NCBI GenBank assembly: GCA_963756715.1
Contig: CAVWOV010000034.1
Location: forward strand, 12,095-76,094
From: VAZQ01 sp963756715
GTDB lineage: Bacteria; Pseudomonadota; Alphaproteobacteria; Rhizobiales; Xanthobacteraceae
DNA length: 64,000 nucleotides
Direction of reading: 5' to 3'
Of this stretch, positions 52,805 to 61,520 are shown one piece after another (within the stretch, counting starts at the first letter, position 1; every line of letters starts with the position of its first letter). A program made the translations under genes and the position numbers. The notes under the pieces are model-generated. The model was not told the origin of the DNA. It saw only the letters and a program-made list of their open reading frames with translations, and did not search any database.

Positions 52805-54648
52805 GATACGATCTTGCGCAGCGGAGTGACTTTGAGGGCGTCGAGATGGTCGCCGATGGCGCGGGCGATGAAGCGTGCGGTAATCGGCGTGCCGTCATAG
52901 TGCAGGATCGGAACGATCCGCATCGGATCGATGCCGCACTCGTTGATGATCAGCGAGCGCAACTGCCCGTCGCGGTTCTGCTCGACCACAAATACGAAGT
53001 CATGGTCGGCGATGAAATCTGGCACGTCCTGATGGAACGGAAACGCGCGCACGCGCAGCATATCGAGCGGCTTGCCCTTGGCTTCGATCATGCCGATGGC
53101 TTCGTCCATCGGCGGACTCGACGAGCCGTAATAGATCACGCCATGTTTGCTGGGACTGCCGGCGTCGCGCCGTACCGGCCGCGGAACAAGGCTCTTGGCG
53201 GTCTCGAACTTGCGCAACAGCCGCTGCATGTTGTCCGCATACGGCGCGCCTTCCTCGGTGTAGCGCGCATAACGGTCGCGCGACGTTCCGCGGGTAAAGA
53301 ATGCGCCCTTGGTCGGGTGCGTTCCCGGATAGGTGCGATAGGGAATACCGTCGCTGTCAACATCGAGATAGCGTCCGAAATCCTTGCCGGAGTTGAGATC
53401 GGCGGCGGTCATGACCTTGCCGCGGTCATATTTCTTGCTGTCGTCCCATTTCAGCGGACGGCACAGCCGGTGGTTCATGCCGATTTCGAGATCGAGCATC
53501 ACGAAGACCGGCGTCTGCAGCCGGTCCGCAAGATCGAACGCCTCGGCGCCAAACTCGAAGGCTTCGGCCGGATCCTCGGGGAGGAGCAGGACGTGCTTGG
53601 TGTCGCCGTGGGAGGCGTAGGCGCAACTGAGGATGTCGGACTGCTGCGTGCGCGTCGGCATGCCGGTCGAGGGGCCGGAGCGCTGCACGTCGAACAGGAC
53701 CGCGGGAATCTCCGCGAAATAGGCAAGACCCAGGAACTCCTGCATCAGAGAAATGCCCGGACCAGAGGTCGCCGTGAAGGCGCGCGCGCCGTTCCAGCCC
53801 GCGCCGATGACGATGCCGATCGAAGCAAGCTCGTCCTCGCCCTGCACAATCGCGACTTTGTTCTTCTTGCTGTCGGTATCGACGCGGAGCTTCTTGCAGT
53901 ACGAGGTAAACGCGTCGGCGAGCGAGGACGATGGCGTGATCGGGTACCAGGCGCACACCGTCGCGCCGCCATAGACCGCGCCCAGGGCGGCGGCCGCGTT
54001 GCCCTCGACGAAGATTCGGTCGCCAACCGCATTGGCGCGCTTGAGCTGGAGCCCGATCGGGCATTGCAGGTTCATCATCGCCCAATCGCGGCCGAGATGG
54101 AGAGCATGCTTGTTGGCGTCGAGCAGCTTCTCCTTGCTCCTATACTGTTCGCCGATGAGCTTCTCGATTTCCGCGACGTCCATGTCGAGCAGCGCGGACA
54201 GCGCGCCGAGATAGATGATGTTCTTGAAGAGCTGGCGTTGGCGCGGATCGGTGTATTCGCGGTTACAGATCGCGGTCAGCGGTACGCCGATGACGGTGAT
54301 GTCCTGGCGAAACTTCGAAGCCGGCATTGGTTTGGTGGAGTTGTAAAACAGATACCCGCCGGGCTCGATCGAGGCCACGTCCTTGTCCCAGGTCTGCGGG
54401 TTCATCGCCACCATGAGATCGGTGCCGCCGCGTGCGCCGAGATGGCCGGCCTCCGAGATTCGGACTTCGTACCAGGTCGGCAGGCCCTGGATGTTCGACG
54501 GAAAGATGTTGCGTGGCGCGCACGGAATCCCCATGCGCAATACCGCGCGCGCGAACATTTCATTGGCGCTGGCGGAGCCGGAACCGTTGACGTTGGCGAA
54601 CCGGACGACGAAGTCGTTTACGCTGCTGATCGTGCTTGTACTCGGCAT
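52801..54648 (-). CDS. korA: 2-oxoacid:ferredoxin oxidoreductase, alpha subunit (fused gamma domain)
   Basis: The 615-residue protein has an N-terminal gamma-type domain (RFANVNGSGSASANEMFARA, LPTWYEVRISEAGHLGARGG) fused to the alpha TPP domain (GNAAAALGAVYGGATVCAWY, TATSGPGISLMQEFLGLAYF), as in KorA. Its start overlaps the upstream flavoprotein gene by 31 bases, so a later internal ATG may be used. Confidence 0.9.
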   Translation of the reverse strand: MPSTSTISSVNDFVVRFANVNGSGSASANEMFARAVLRMGIPCAPRNIFPSNIQGLPTWYEVRISEAGHLGARGGTDLMVAMNPQTWDKDVASIEPGGYLFYNSTKPMPASKFRQDITVIGVPLTAICNREYTDPRQRQLFKNIIYLGALSALLDMDVAEIEKLIGEQYRSKEKLLDANKHALHLGRDWAMMNLQCPIGLQLKRANAVGDRIFVEGNAAAALGAVYGGATVCAWYPITPSSSLADAFTSYCKKLRVDTDSKKNKVAIVQGEDELASIGIVIGAGWNGARAFTATSGPGISLMQEFLGLAYFAEIPAVLFDVQRSGPSTGMPTRTQQSDILSCAYASHGDTKHVLLLPEDPAEAFEFGAEAFDLADRLQTPVFVMLDLEIGMNHRLCRPLKWDDSKKYDRGKVMTAADLNSGKDFGRYLDVDSDGIPYRTYPGTHPTKGAFFTRGTSRDRYARYTEEGAPYADNMQRLLRKFETAKSLVPRPVRRDAGSPSKHGVIYYGSSSPPMDEAIGMIEAKGKPLDMLRVRAFPFHQDVPDFIADHDFVFVVEQNRDGQLRSLIINECGIDPMRIVPILHYDGTPITARFIARAIGDHLDALKVTPLRKIVS

Positions 54649-56420
54649 TGGTCATCCGCGTGAGTCATGTCGATGAGATATTTTTTCATGTCCCAGGCGC
54701 CGGTCGGGCAGCGTTCGGCGCACAGTCCGCAGTGCAGGCAGACGTCCTCGTCCTTCACCATCACACGGCCGGTCTTGAGGTCGTTGGCGACGTAGAGGTC
54801 CTGGGTTGGGTTCTTGGCAGGCGCCTGCAGACGCGTGCGCAGGTCGGCTTCCTCGCCGTTCTCGGTGAAGGTGATGCAGTCCATCGGGCAGATATCGACG
54901 CAGGCGTCGCATTCGATGCACAGCGTCGATGTGAACACGGTCTGCACATCGCAATTGAGACAGCGGTGGGCCTCTTTCAGCGCGAGTTCGAGATCGTAGC
55001 CGAGTTCGACCTCGGCCTTGATGTCCCGCAGCGCCACCACTTTGTCGCGGAGCGGCACGCGGTATCGCTTGTCGGGCGCGATATCGTTGTCGTAGCTCCA
55101 CTCGTGGATGCCCATCTTCTGGCTGACGATGTCGACCATCGGGAGCGGGCGGTCGCTGATGTCCTGGCCGTTGCAGAATTTGTCGATCGAGAGCGCGGCG
55201 TCGTGGCCGTGCGCCACCGCCCAGATGATGTTCTTCGGTCCGAAAGCGGCGTCGCCGCCGAAGAACACCTTCGGATTGGTTGACGCCATCGTTTCCGGAT
55301 CGACCTTGGGCATGTCCCATTTATCGAACTCGATGCCGATGTCGCGTTCGATCCAGGGGAACGAGTTTTCCTGGCCGACCGCGACCAGGACATCGTCGCA
55401 CGGGAAAAGTTCGTCGGGCTCGCCGGTCGGCACCAGGTTGCGGCGGCCCTTGGCGTCGAATTCTGCTTTGACCTTCTCGAACACGACGCCGGTCAGCTTG
55501 CCGTTGTCGTGGATGAACTCCTTCGGCACCATGTAATTGTGGATCGGGATGTCTTCGTGCATGGCGTCTTCCTTTTCCCAGGGAGACGCCTTCATTTCCT
55601 CGAAGCCCGAGCGCACCACAACACGCACATCTTCACCGCCAAGGCGGCGCGAGGAGCGGCAGCAGTCCATCGCGGTGTTGCCGCCGCCGAGCACGATGAC
55701 GCGCTTGCCGATCTTGTTGATGTGCCCGAACGAGACCGAGGACAGCCAGTCGATGCCGATGTGAATGTTCTTGGCGGCTTCCTTGCGGCCGGGAATATCG
55801 AGATCGCGTCCGCGCGGGGCGCCGCAGCCGACAAAGATGGCATCCCACGGTTCGGCGAGCAGAGCCTTCAGGCTGTCGATGCGCCTGCCGCCGACGAACT
55901 CGATGCCGAGATTGAGGATGTAGTCGCACTCTTCATCAATCACGGATTCGGGCAGGCGGAAGCGTGGAATTTGCGTGCGGATCATGCCGCCCGCCTTGGG
56001 GTCCTGATCGAACACCACGCAAGTGTAGCCGAGCGGTGCGAGGTCGCGCGCGACCGCGAGCGAGGCCGGTCCGCCGCCGACCAGCGCGACGCGTTTGCCG
56101 TTCTTGTGTATCGCCGGCTTGGGAAGGCGGTCGCGGATGTCATCTTTGTAGTCGGCGGCAACGCGCTTCAGTCGGCAGATCGCGACCGGTTCCTTCTCCA
56201 CGCGTACGCGCCGACAGGCCGGCTCGCATGGCCGATCGCAGGTCCGTCCGAGGATTCCGGGAAAGACGTTCGACCGCCAATTGATCATGTAGGCGTCGCT
56301 GTAGCGGCCCGCCGCGATCAATCTGATATATTCGGGGACTGGCGTGTGTGCAGGGCATGCCCACTGACAATCCACCACCTTGTGGAAGTAGTCCGGCGCC
56401 GCAATGTCGGTATTTTTCAT
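54618..56420 (-). CDS. GltD-like FAD-dependent oxidoreductase with 4Fe-4S sites
   Basis: The N-terminal Cys set (DCQWACPAHTPVPEYI, GRTCDRPCEPACRR) matches the Fe-S region of glutamate synthase small subunit-like proteins. A FAD fold (VGGGPASLAVARDLAPLGY) and a NAD(P) fold (VLGGGNTAMDCCRSSRRLGG) follow, and the C-terminus is a two-cluster ferredoxin (CIECDACVDICPMDC, CLHCGLCAERCPTGAW). About 600 residues from the ATG at 56420. Next to korAB it probably moves electrons between ferredoxin and NAD(P). The direction is inferred. Confidence 0.87.
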   Translation of the reverse strand: MKNTDIAAPDYFHKVVDCQWACPAHTPVPEYIRLIAAGRYSDAYMINWRSNVFPGILGRTCDRPCEPACRRVRVEKEPVAICRLKRVAADYKDDIRDRLPKPAIHKNGKRVALVGGGPASLAVARDLAPLGYTCVVFDQDPKAGGMIRTQIPRFRLPESVIDEECDYILNLGIEFVGGRRIDSLKALLAEPWDAIFVGCGAPRGRDLDIPGRKEAAKNIHIGIDWLSSVSFGHINKIGKRVIVLGGGNTAMDCCRSSRRLGGEDVRVVVRSGFEEMKASPWEKEDAMHEDIPIHNYMVPKEFIHDNGKLTGVVFEKVKAEFDAKGRRNLVPTGEPDELFPCDDVLVAVGQENSFPWIERDIGIEFDKWDMPKVDPETMASTNPKVFFGGDAAFGPKNIIWAVAHGHDAALSIDKFCNGQDISDRPLPMVDIVSQKMGIHEWSYDNDIAPDKRYRVPLRDKVVALRDIKAEVELGYDLELALKEAHRCLNCDVQTVFTSTLCIECDACVDICPMDCITFTENGEEADLRTRLQAPAKNPTQDLYVANDLKTGRVMVKDEDVCLHCGLCAERCPTGAWDMKKYLIDMTHADDQCRVQARSAA

Positions 56421-56865
56421 GGACTCCTCTGCACGCACCCTTGCTGCGCTTCCCTGGACCCCGCGCGAACAAGTGCCGGCCGGTCTTCCGTTGGTTCGGC
56501 TTGTCAACCGCCGATTCCGGCGCGGATACTAGTTTAGGGTACTTCGAAATTCCACCACTACATTCGTCATCACAAGACATTGTATGGTGCCGCTTTGGTG
56601 TTGCTGCATCGCGGCCGAAGAGAGGCAACGGGTTCACGTAAAGTTTCTGTATGCAACATTCGCGTTACTTTGCAAGATATTGAAACTTAAAGATTTTTTT
56701 CTTGCCCGAGAAAACACGAATTCGTTGTCGCGATGTTGCGTAGCTCTGCTTCGCTCATTGCTTCTCATGATCGCTGCATCGCACAATCGCTTGCTCGATG
56801 GCTTGGTGGCATTGAGAGTTTGCATCGACGTTGAATGATCCGCCCACTCACCCCATTCTGAGGCC
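56421..56865. other. 445-base gap between divergent operons
   Basis: No gene is supported. The part from about 56640 to 56730 is markedly AT-richer than the rest of the window (CTTAAAGATTTTTTTCTTGC). It should contain the promoter of the kor operon (leftward) and of the ATP12 gene (rightward). I find no convincing -35/-10 pair or stable hairpin. Confidence 0.45.
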
Positions 56866-57636
56866 ATGCGCGATCTGTTCGAAGATATGTTTACTGGCGA
56901 GCCGGCCGATCCAATGGCTGCGGCGCGGCGCGCAACGCGGCCGCAATTGCGTAAGCGCTTCTACGAGCGGGCAGGGGTCGTCGAAATCGACGGGCAATTT
57001 CATATCGAGCTCGACGGGCGTGCGGTGCGGACGCCGGCGCGCCGTGAACTCGCGGCGCCGACCCGAGCGTTGGCCGAAGCGATCGCGGCCGAATGGCAAG
57101 CACAAGGCGCCTTCATCGACCCGGCGAACATGCCGCTCACGCGCCTCGCCAATACGATCATCGATGGTGTGGCGGACACCGCTCCTGCGGTCGTAGCCGA
57201 GGTCACCAAGTTCCTCGGGTCGGATCTCTTGGTCTATCGCGCCGATGCGCCGCTAGGCTTGGTCGAACGCCAAAACCTGGCCTGGGATCCGGTGCTTGAT
57301 TGGGCGCGCGACCGTCACGGGGCCAAGTTCGTAGTCTCGGCCGGGATAACATTTGTGACGCAACCGGAGGCATCGCTCGCCGCTGCGCGCGCCGCGATAC
57401 CCGGGGATATCTGGCGGCTTGGCGCGGTGCATGCGATCACCACGCTCACTGGTTCGGCACTGATCGCCCTTGCCGTGCTCGATGGCCGGCTTGACGCCGA
57501 GGCGGCCTGGAAGGCGGCCCACGTGGATGAGGATTGGAACATGGAGTTCTGGGGCCGTGACGAGCTTGCGCTCGAGCGCCGCGCCTTCCGTTTCGCCGAG
57601 ATGCAGGCAGCCTGTCTGGTGCTGCGGACGGCCTGA
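56866..57636 (+). CDS. ATP12-family F1-ATPase assembly chaperone
   Basis: The 256-residue protein matches ATP12: KRFYERAGVVEIDGQFHIEL near the start, RELAAPTRALAEAIAAEWQAQ, MPLTRLANTIIDGV, and WNMEFWGRDELALERRAFRF near the end. In mitochondria ATP12 protects the F1 alpha subunit; alphaproteobacterial members are assumed to act alike. It has no signal peptide, fitting a cytoplasmic role. Confidence 0.9.
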   Translation: MRDLFEDMFTGEPADPMAAARRATRPQLRKRFYERAGVVEIDGQFHIELDGRAVRTPARRELAAPTRALAEAIAAEWQAQGAFIDPANMPLTRLANTIIDGVADTAPAVVAEVTKFLGSDLLVYRADAPLGLVERQNLAWDPVLDWARDRHGAKFVVSAGITFVTQPEASLAAARAAIPGDIWRLGAVHAITTLTGSALIALAVLDGRLDAEAAWKAAHVDEDWNMEFWGRDELALERRAFRFAEMQAACLVLRTA

Positions 57637-57659
57637 GCCGATACCCTCGGGAGCCGGGC

Positions 57660-58154
57660 CTATTTCTTTGTCAGCGTGCCGAAGGCCACGATCGTATTCT
57701 CCTTGACGCTGCCGAACCATCCGACGGCGAGCTTGTCGCCTGAGCGCGCGACCGTGATGGTGCCGTCCGGGCAGCGGCCACCCTTGTCGACCTGACCCTG
57801 GGTGATGATTTCGATGAAGAACGCATAGGACCGCGACGAGCCGACGCGGGTGAGTTTTCCCGCGCATTTGAGGTCGGGATACTTTGTCTCCATGCCTCTG
57901 CCGGTAAAGGAGATTTCGAACTTGTAGGGTGTCGTCGTGCCGATCTGGGTGAGTTCGCCGACCCAGGTGCCGTTGATGTCGGGCCCCGAACGGCTGCCGC
58001 TCCGCTTCATTTTGGAGTGCTCCGCGGCCGGCGGCGGCGGTGATTTGGTTTCGGGTTCGGGGGCAAATTGGGCCATAGCGGGCAGGGCCACGACGGCGGT
58101 CGCGGCACAAGCAAAAAGCGCAGCAGCAAAGAAGCGTGATGCCCTGGTCATCAT
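57660..58154 (-). CDS. Secreted protein of unknown function
   Basis: A signal peptide ends ALPAMAQ, then comes a Pro-rich linker (PEPETKSPPPPAAEHSK). The globular part begins GPDINGTWVGELTQIG and resembles small beta-barrel extracytoplasmic domains that read DINGTW at their start. About 164 residues. GAGGGGAGAG sits just before the ATGATG pair, which decides this start over the ATG at 58166. Confidence 0.7.
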   Translation of the reverse strand: MMTRASRFFAAALFACAATAVVALPAMAQFAPEPETKSPPPPAAEHSKMKRSGSRSGPDINGTWVGELTQIGTTTPYKFEISFTGRGMETKYPDLKCAGKLTRVGSSRSYAFFIEIITQGQVDKGGRCPDGTITVARSGDKLAVGWFGSVKENTIVAFGTLTKK

Positions 58155-58231
58155 CTCTCCCCTCATGTCCCGTTAAGCCGAGGAAAAACGTCCCGGCTCA
58201 AGTCTACCCCCAAACACGTCATTCGTGAACC

Positions 58232-58265
58232 GAGACAATGGCTTGGATAAGGCTCGGGCTTGGAT
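58232..58265. repeat. Short tandem direct repeat
   Basis: The 17-base unit CTTGGATAAGGCTCGGG occurs twice head to tail in the gap before the carboxylase gene. It is a simple local duplication; no function is evident. Confidence 0.75.
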
Positions 58266-58458
58266 AAGGCTCGGGCCGCCGCGTCTGAAGTCCGGCACAA
58301 CCACGGCCAGACGCGCGTCGGCCCGGATCGTGCGGCCACTATACGCCCAGGAAACAGGCATTTGGTGGGGCTGCGGCGTTTGGCGGCGGCAGTACTGGCC
58401 CGAATCCAGCCGCGTGCTAGCATATTGCATTGCACCGCGCTCAGGGGGGCTGCCGCCG

Positions 58459-59992
58459 ATGAAGGATATCCTTGAAAAGCTTGACGAACGCCGCACCCGC
58501 GCGCGGGAGGGCGGCGGCCGCGCCCGCATCGAGGCGCAGCACCGCCGCGGCAAGCTGACCGCCCGCGAGCGCGTCGAACTCGTGCATGGACAAGGGCTCA
58601 TTCGAAGAGTTCGACATGTTTGTCGAGCATCGTTCGGCCGAATTCGGCATGGAGAAGTCGAAGATCCCCGGCGACGGCGTGGTGACCGGCTGGGGCACGG
58701 TGAACGGCCGCACGGTGTTCGCCTTCGCCAAGGACTTCACCGTCTTCGGCGGCTCGCTGTCGGAGACCCACGCCCAGAAGATCGTCAAGATCCAGGACAT
58801 GGCGCTCAAGGCCCGCGCGCCGATCATCGGGCTGTTCGACGCCGGCGGCGCCCGCATCCAGGAGGGCGTCGCCTCGCTCGGCGGCTACGGCGAGGTGTTC
58901 AAGCGCAACGTGCTGTCGTCGGGCGTCATCCCGCAGATCAGCGTCATCATGGGGCCGTGCGCGGGCGGCGACGTCTATTCGCCGGCGATGACCGATTTCA
59001 TCTTCATGGTGCGCGACACCAGCTACATGTTCGTCACCGGCCCCGATGTGGTGAAGACCGTCACCAACGAGGTGGTGACCGCGGAGGAACTCGGCGGCGC
59101 GTCGGTCCACACCACGAAGTCCGGCATCTCCGACGGCGCCTTCGACAACGACCTCGAGTGCCTCCTGCAGATCCGCCGCCTGATCGACTTCCTGCCGCCC
59201 AACTGCGAGGCGGGCGTGCCGGAATGGCCGTCGTTCGACGACATCGAGCGCGAGGACAAATCGCTCGATACCCTGATCCCCGACAATCCCAACAAGCCCT
59301 ACGACATGAAGGAACTGATCCTGAAGGTCGTGGACGAGGGCGACTTCTTCGAACTCCAGGAGGCCTACGCCAAGAACATCATCACCGGCTTCGGCCGCAT
59401 CGCCGGCCGCACCGTCGGCTTCGTCGCCAACCAGCCGATGATGCTCGCGGGCGTGCTCGACATCGACGCTTCACGCAAGGCCGCGCGCTTCGTGCGCTTC
59501 TGCGACGCCTTCAACATCCCGATCGTGACGTTCGTCGACGTGCCGGGCTTCCTGCCGGGCACCAACCAGGAATACGGCGCGCTGATCAAGCACGGCGCCA
59601 AGCTGTTGTTCGCCTACAGCCAGGCGACCGTGCCGCTGGTCACCGTGATCACCCGCAAGGCGTTCGGCGGCGCCTATGACGTGATGGCGTCAAAGCATGT
59701 GGGCGGCGACGTCAACTACGCCTGGCCGACCGCGCAGATTGCGGTCATGGGGGCGAAGGGCGCGGTCGAGATCATCTTCCGCGCCGACATCGGCGACGCC
59801 GAGAAGATCGCCGCGCGCACCAAGGAATACGAGGGCCGCTTCCTGTCGCCGTTCGCCGCCGCCGAGCGCGGCTATATCGACGACGTGATCATGCCGCACG
59901 CCACCCGCACCCGCATCGCCCGCGCGCTCGCCATGCTGCGCGGCAAGCGCGTCGAGATGCCGGCGAGGAAGCACGATAATTTGCCGGTGTGA
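58459..59992 (+). CDS. pccB: Acyl-CoA (propionyl-CoA type) carboxylase beta subunit (frameshifted near start)
   Basis: This carboxyltransferase subunit moves CO2 from biotin to propionyl-CoA or a similar acyl-CoA. MKDILEKLDERRTRAREGGG is followed at 58576-58586 by a +1 break (GAACTCGTGC); then MDKGSFEEFDMFVEHRSAEF continues to 59992, for 510 residues. The acyl and biotin-site regions GGARIQEGVASLGGYGEVF and AFGGAYDVMASKHVGGDVNY are intact. Substrate assignment is by overall similarity; the alpha subunit is not in the window. Confidence 0.9.
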
Positions 59993-60012
59993 GCGTAAGT
60001 AATACGCATTTT

Positions 60013-60157
60013 GGGACATTTCAGTTGCGACGCAACGGCTGGTGCGTTGGTCGTCATCGCACCCGCCGGCTGATGACCTCCAGGCAAGAAAATGAGGAAA
60101 AACTGGCGGCGTAAATCAAACCTGGAATCCATCTTAGCCTTGCCGCCAAACTGTCCC
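60013..60157. repeat. Possible IS remnant or MITE-like fragment
   Basis: GGGACATTT at 60013 and the inverted AAACTGTCCC at 60148-60157 are similar ends of a 145-base non-coding fragment. The interior has no frame. It sits between the carboxylase gene and a truncated thioesterase, so it may be the scar of the element that removed the rest of that gene. The parent family is not recognised. Confidence 0.4.
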
Positions 60158-60173
60158 GTAAACCGGGACCACC

Positions 60174-60410
60174 TCAATCGCCGCGCAGCTTCGTGTGGCT
60201 GACGTCGAGATGGATGCCGAGGCTCTGGTGGCCCTCGGGCAGCAGGTGCTCGACCGCCGCCAGCGCCGCAGCCTCGATCAGGTTGATCATTACCAGCGTC
60301 GCTAAGACGGCGATGCGGCCGGAGCCGACGAACGGCGCGGTCTGGTCGGGCGTGACGACGGTCTCGGCGGTGCCGGTGAGGCCGGGCGTGATGCGGGTGA
60401 GGTCGGGCAT
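60174..60410 (-). pseudogene. Truncated thioesterase of the fluoroacetyl-CoA thioesterase (FlK)-like family
   Basis: MPDLTRITPGLTGTAETVVT followed by AVEHLLPEGHQSLGIHLDVS matches the N-terminal half of hotdog-fold FlK-like thioesterases, including the His after it (SHTK). Similarity stops there: LRGD and a stop follow, leaving 78 residues of about 130-140. The missing half is replaced by the remnant at 60013. It is probably non-functional. Confidence 0.6.
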
Positions 60411-60466
60411 GGGGGATGATGGACGCAGAGGCTGCGGCGATCAATCGGCGCAGCGGTCGCGCGGTT

Positions 60467-60548
60467 GTAGCCCGCATGGAGCGGAAGCGGAATGCGGGGG
60501 GCAAACGAGAGGGCGGTCCCGGATTTCGCTGAGCTCCATCCGGGCTAC
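60467..60548. repeat. Palindromic repeat (GTAGCCCGCATGGAGCG type)
   Basis: GTAGCCCGCATGGAGCGGAA at 60467 and CTCCATCCGGGCTAC ending at 60548 are inverted ends, with AATGCGGG/CCCGGATT inside. It resembles the GTAGCCCGGATGGAGCG repeats of Bradyrhizobium-like genomes. Confidence 0.65.
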
Positions 60549-60560
60549 GCTTGCTTCGCC

Positions 60561-61009
60561 CTACGGGCTAGAGAAGTTTGGCCCTTTACGATACCCGGTC
60601 TTTGCTTGAGGCCGGCCCGGAATACGCTCAATAATCTTGTTCTTTATCATCTTGTTGAAAATCCGCTTTACGGAGTTCTCTGATCCTATGAAGGTGATCT
60701 CTCGTGCTTTCGAATTGTTGATTTCAGGGTTTGCCCTCAAGAAGTCGCAGATAATTTCCTCGGGTGAAGCCAACTTCTCGTGACGTAAGGTCACTTTTAC
60801 TCCGCCGTCGAGTTGCTCGATTACCGGATCACGAAACTTCAGCTTTCTCATCGCCTCAAATGCAGTGTTCAACCCCTCTCCGACATCTTTGTTTGGTGGA
60901 TTTTGATATTTATTGATTAAGCGAACAATTCTTTGATTGCGCGCGAAGCGTTCTTCAAGAATGTTGTTGATCGTCACATGCGCGGGCAAAACACCGGGGC
61001 TTTGCACCG
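60561..61009 (-). pseudogene. C-terminal fragment of an AlbA_2/Schlafen-AAA_4-type DNA-binding regulator
   Basis: The frame reads HVTINNILEERFARNQRIVR then GEGLNTAFEAMRKLKFRDPV and ends in a winged-helix-like stretch (NNSKAREITFIGSENSVKRI). This is the C-terminal half of proteins with an N-terminal AlbA_2 domain and an HATPase-like part. The N-terminal part is missing because the IS256 element begins at 61010; it may lie beyond the window end. The fragment is much AT-richer than its surroundings, suggesting acquired DNA. Confidence 0.6.
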
Positions 61010-61040
61010 AGCTATCGCCAAATCTTGGTGACCGACGGGG

Positions 61041-61271
61041 TCAGGCGGCAGCGGTTTGAGCTTGCGATCTGACGACCTCCATGCCGTCGTTGAACTTTAC
61101 ACCCATGATGATCTTGGGCAACTGGTTGTAACCGCGCAGGCGATGCCAGCTCGTCTCGGCTGACTGTGCCAGCTTGAACGTCATGGCAAGCGCCGTCTTG
61201 TTCGAGAGGCATCCTTTCGACCTTGTCGTTCGATGTCGGACGGTTGCGAAGGTGCTCTCGATCGGGTTGGT
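61041..61271 (-). pseudogene. IS256-family transposase, C-terminal part
   Basis: From the junction the frame reads TNPIESTFATVRHRTTRSKG to GVKFNDGMEVV and a stop at 61041. It holds the catalytic Glu (PIES). The preceding codons belong to the IS110 element. Together with 62869-63903 it would make about 420 residues. Confidence 0.88.
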
Positions 61272-61277
61272 AACCGG

Positions 61278-61283
61278 TATGAG
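61278..61283 (+). promoter_or_regulatory. -10 half of a promoter formed when the IS110 ends join
   Basis: TATGAG lies 6 bases inside the left end. In a circle, with one GT core, it would be exactly 17 bases after TTGTCG of the right end (62852-62857). The promoter would drive the bridge RNA and transposase only in the joined form. Confidence 0.5.
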
Positions 61284-61324
61284 GATCACGGTGCCCGCTC
61301 ATCTGGCTGGGACAACTTTGGTCC

Positions 61325-61500
61325 TGGCGTATGGTGTTGACCATCCGGGACGAGGGGCACCGGGAGCACGTCAGTGGGCAGGCCGATTCGTACGATGAGC
61401 CGAGAGCTCGTGTTAGTAGCTGGCCGCCCCTGCGACCTACCCGGTTGCGCCGTGAGCGCGGATCCGTAGTTGTCGTGTGGCCCACTGCTCCCGTCGAACC
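61325..61500 (+). ncRNA. Candidate bridge RNA of the IS110 element
   Basis: A small hairpin (ATGGT/ACCAT, 61331-61344) is followed by a long closing stem: 61361-61366 and 61372-61379 pair with 61488-61493 and 61480-61487. Inside are two loops. The first has segment 61389-61396 (CGTACGAT), an apical GAGC/GCTC hairpin (61397-61409) and 61410-61417 (GTGTTAGT). The second has 61441-61448 (CCGGTTGC) and 61462-61467 (ATCCGT). The first loop matches both sides of the insertion site, the second the element's own ends (details in the findings). Position, size and two-loop layout fit IS110 bridge RNAs. Confidence 0.65.
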
Positions 61501-61520
61501 ACAGGAGAGAGGAGCAGGAA

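Noticed and set aside
58232..58265. CRISPR or satellite array
   Set aside because: Only two copies of a 17-base unit with no spacer; no CRISPR-like repeats occur anywhere in the window.
61471..61480. TTGTCGTG near the 3' side of the IS110 left end as a target guide
   Set aside because: It resembles the target strand across the junction (GTTG-GTCGTG) but lacks one base and falls in the donor-loop stem, while 61389-61396 and 61409-61417 pair better and lie in an open loop.
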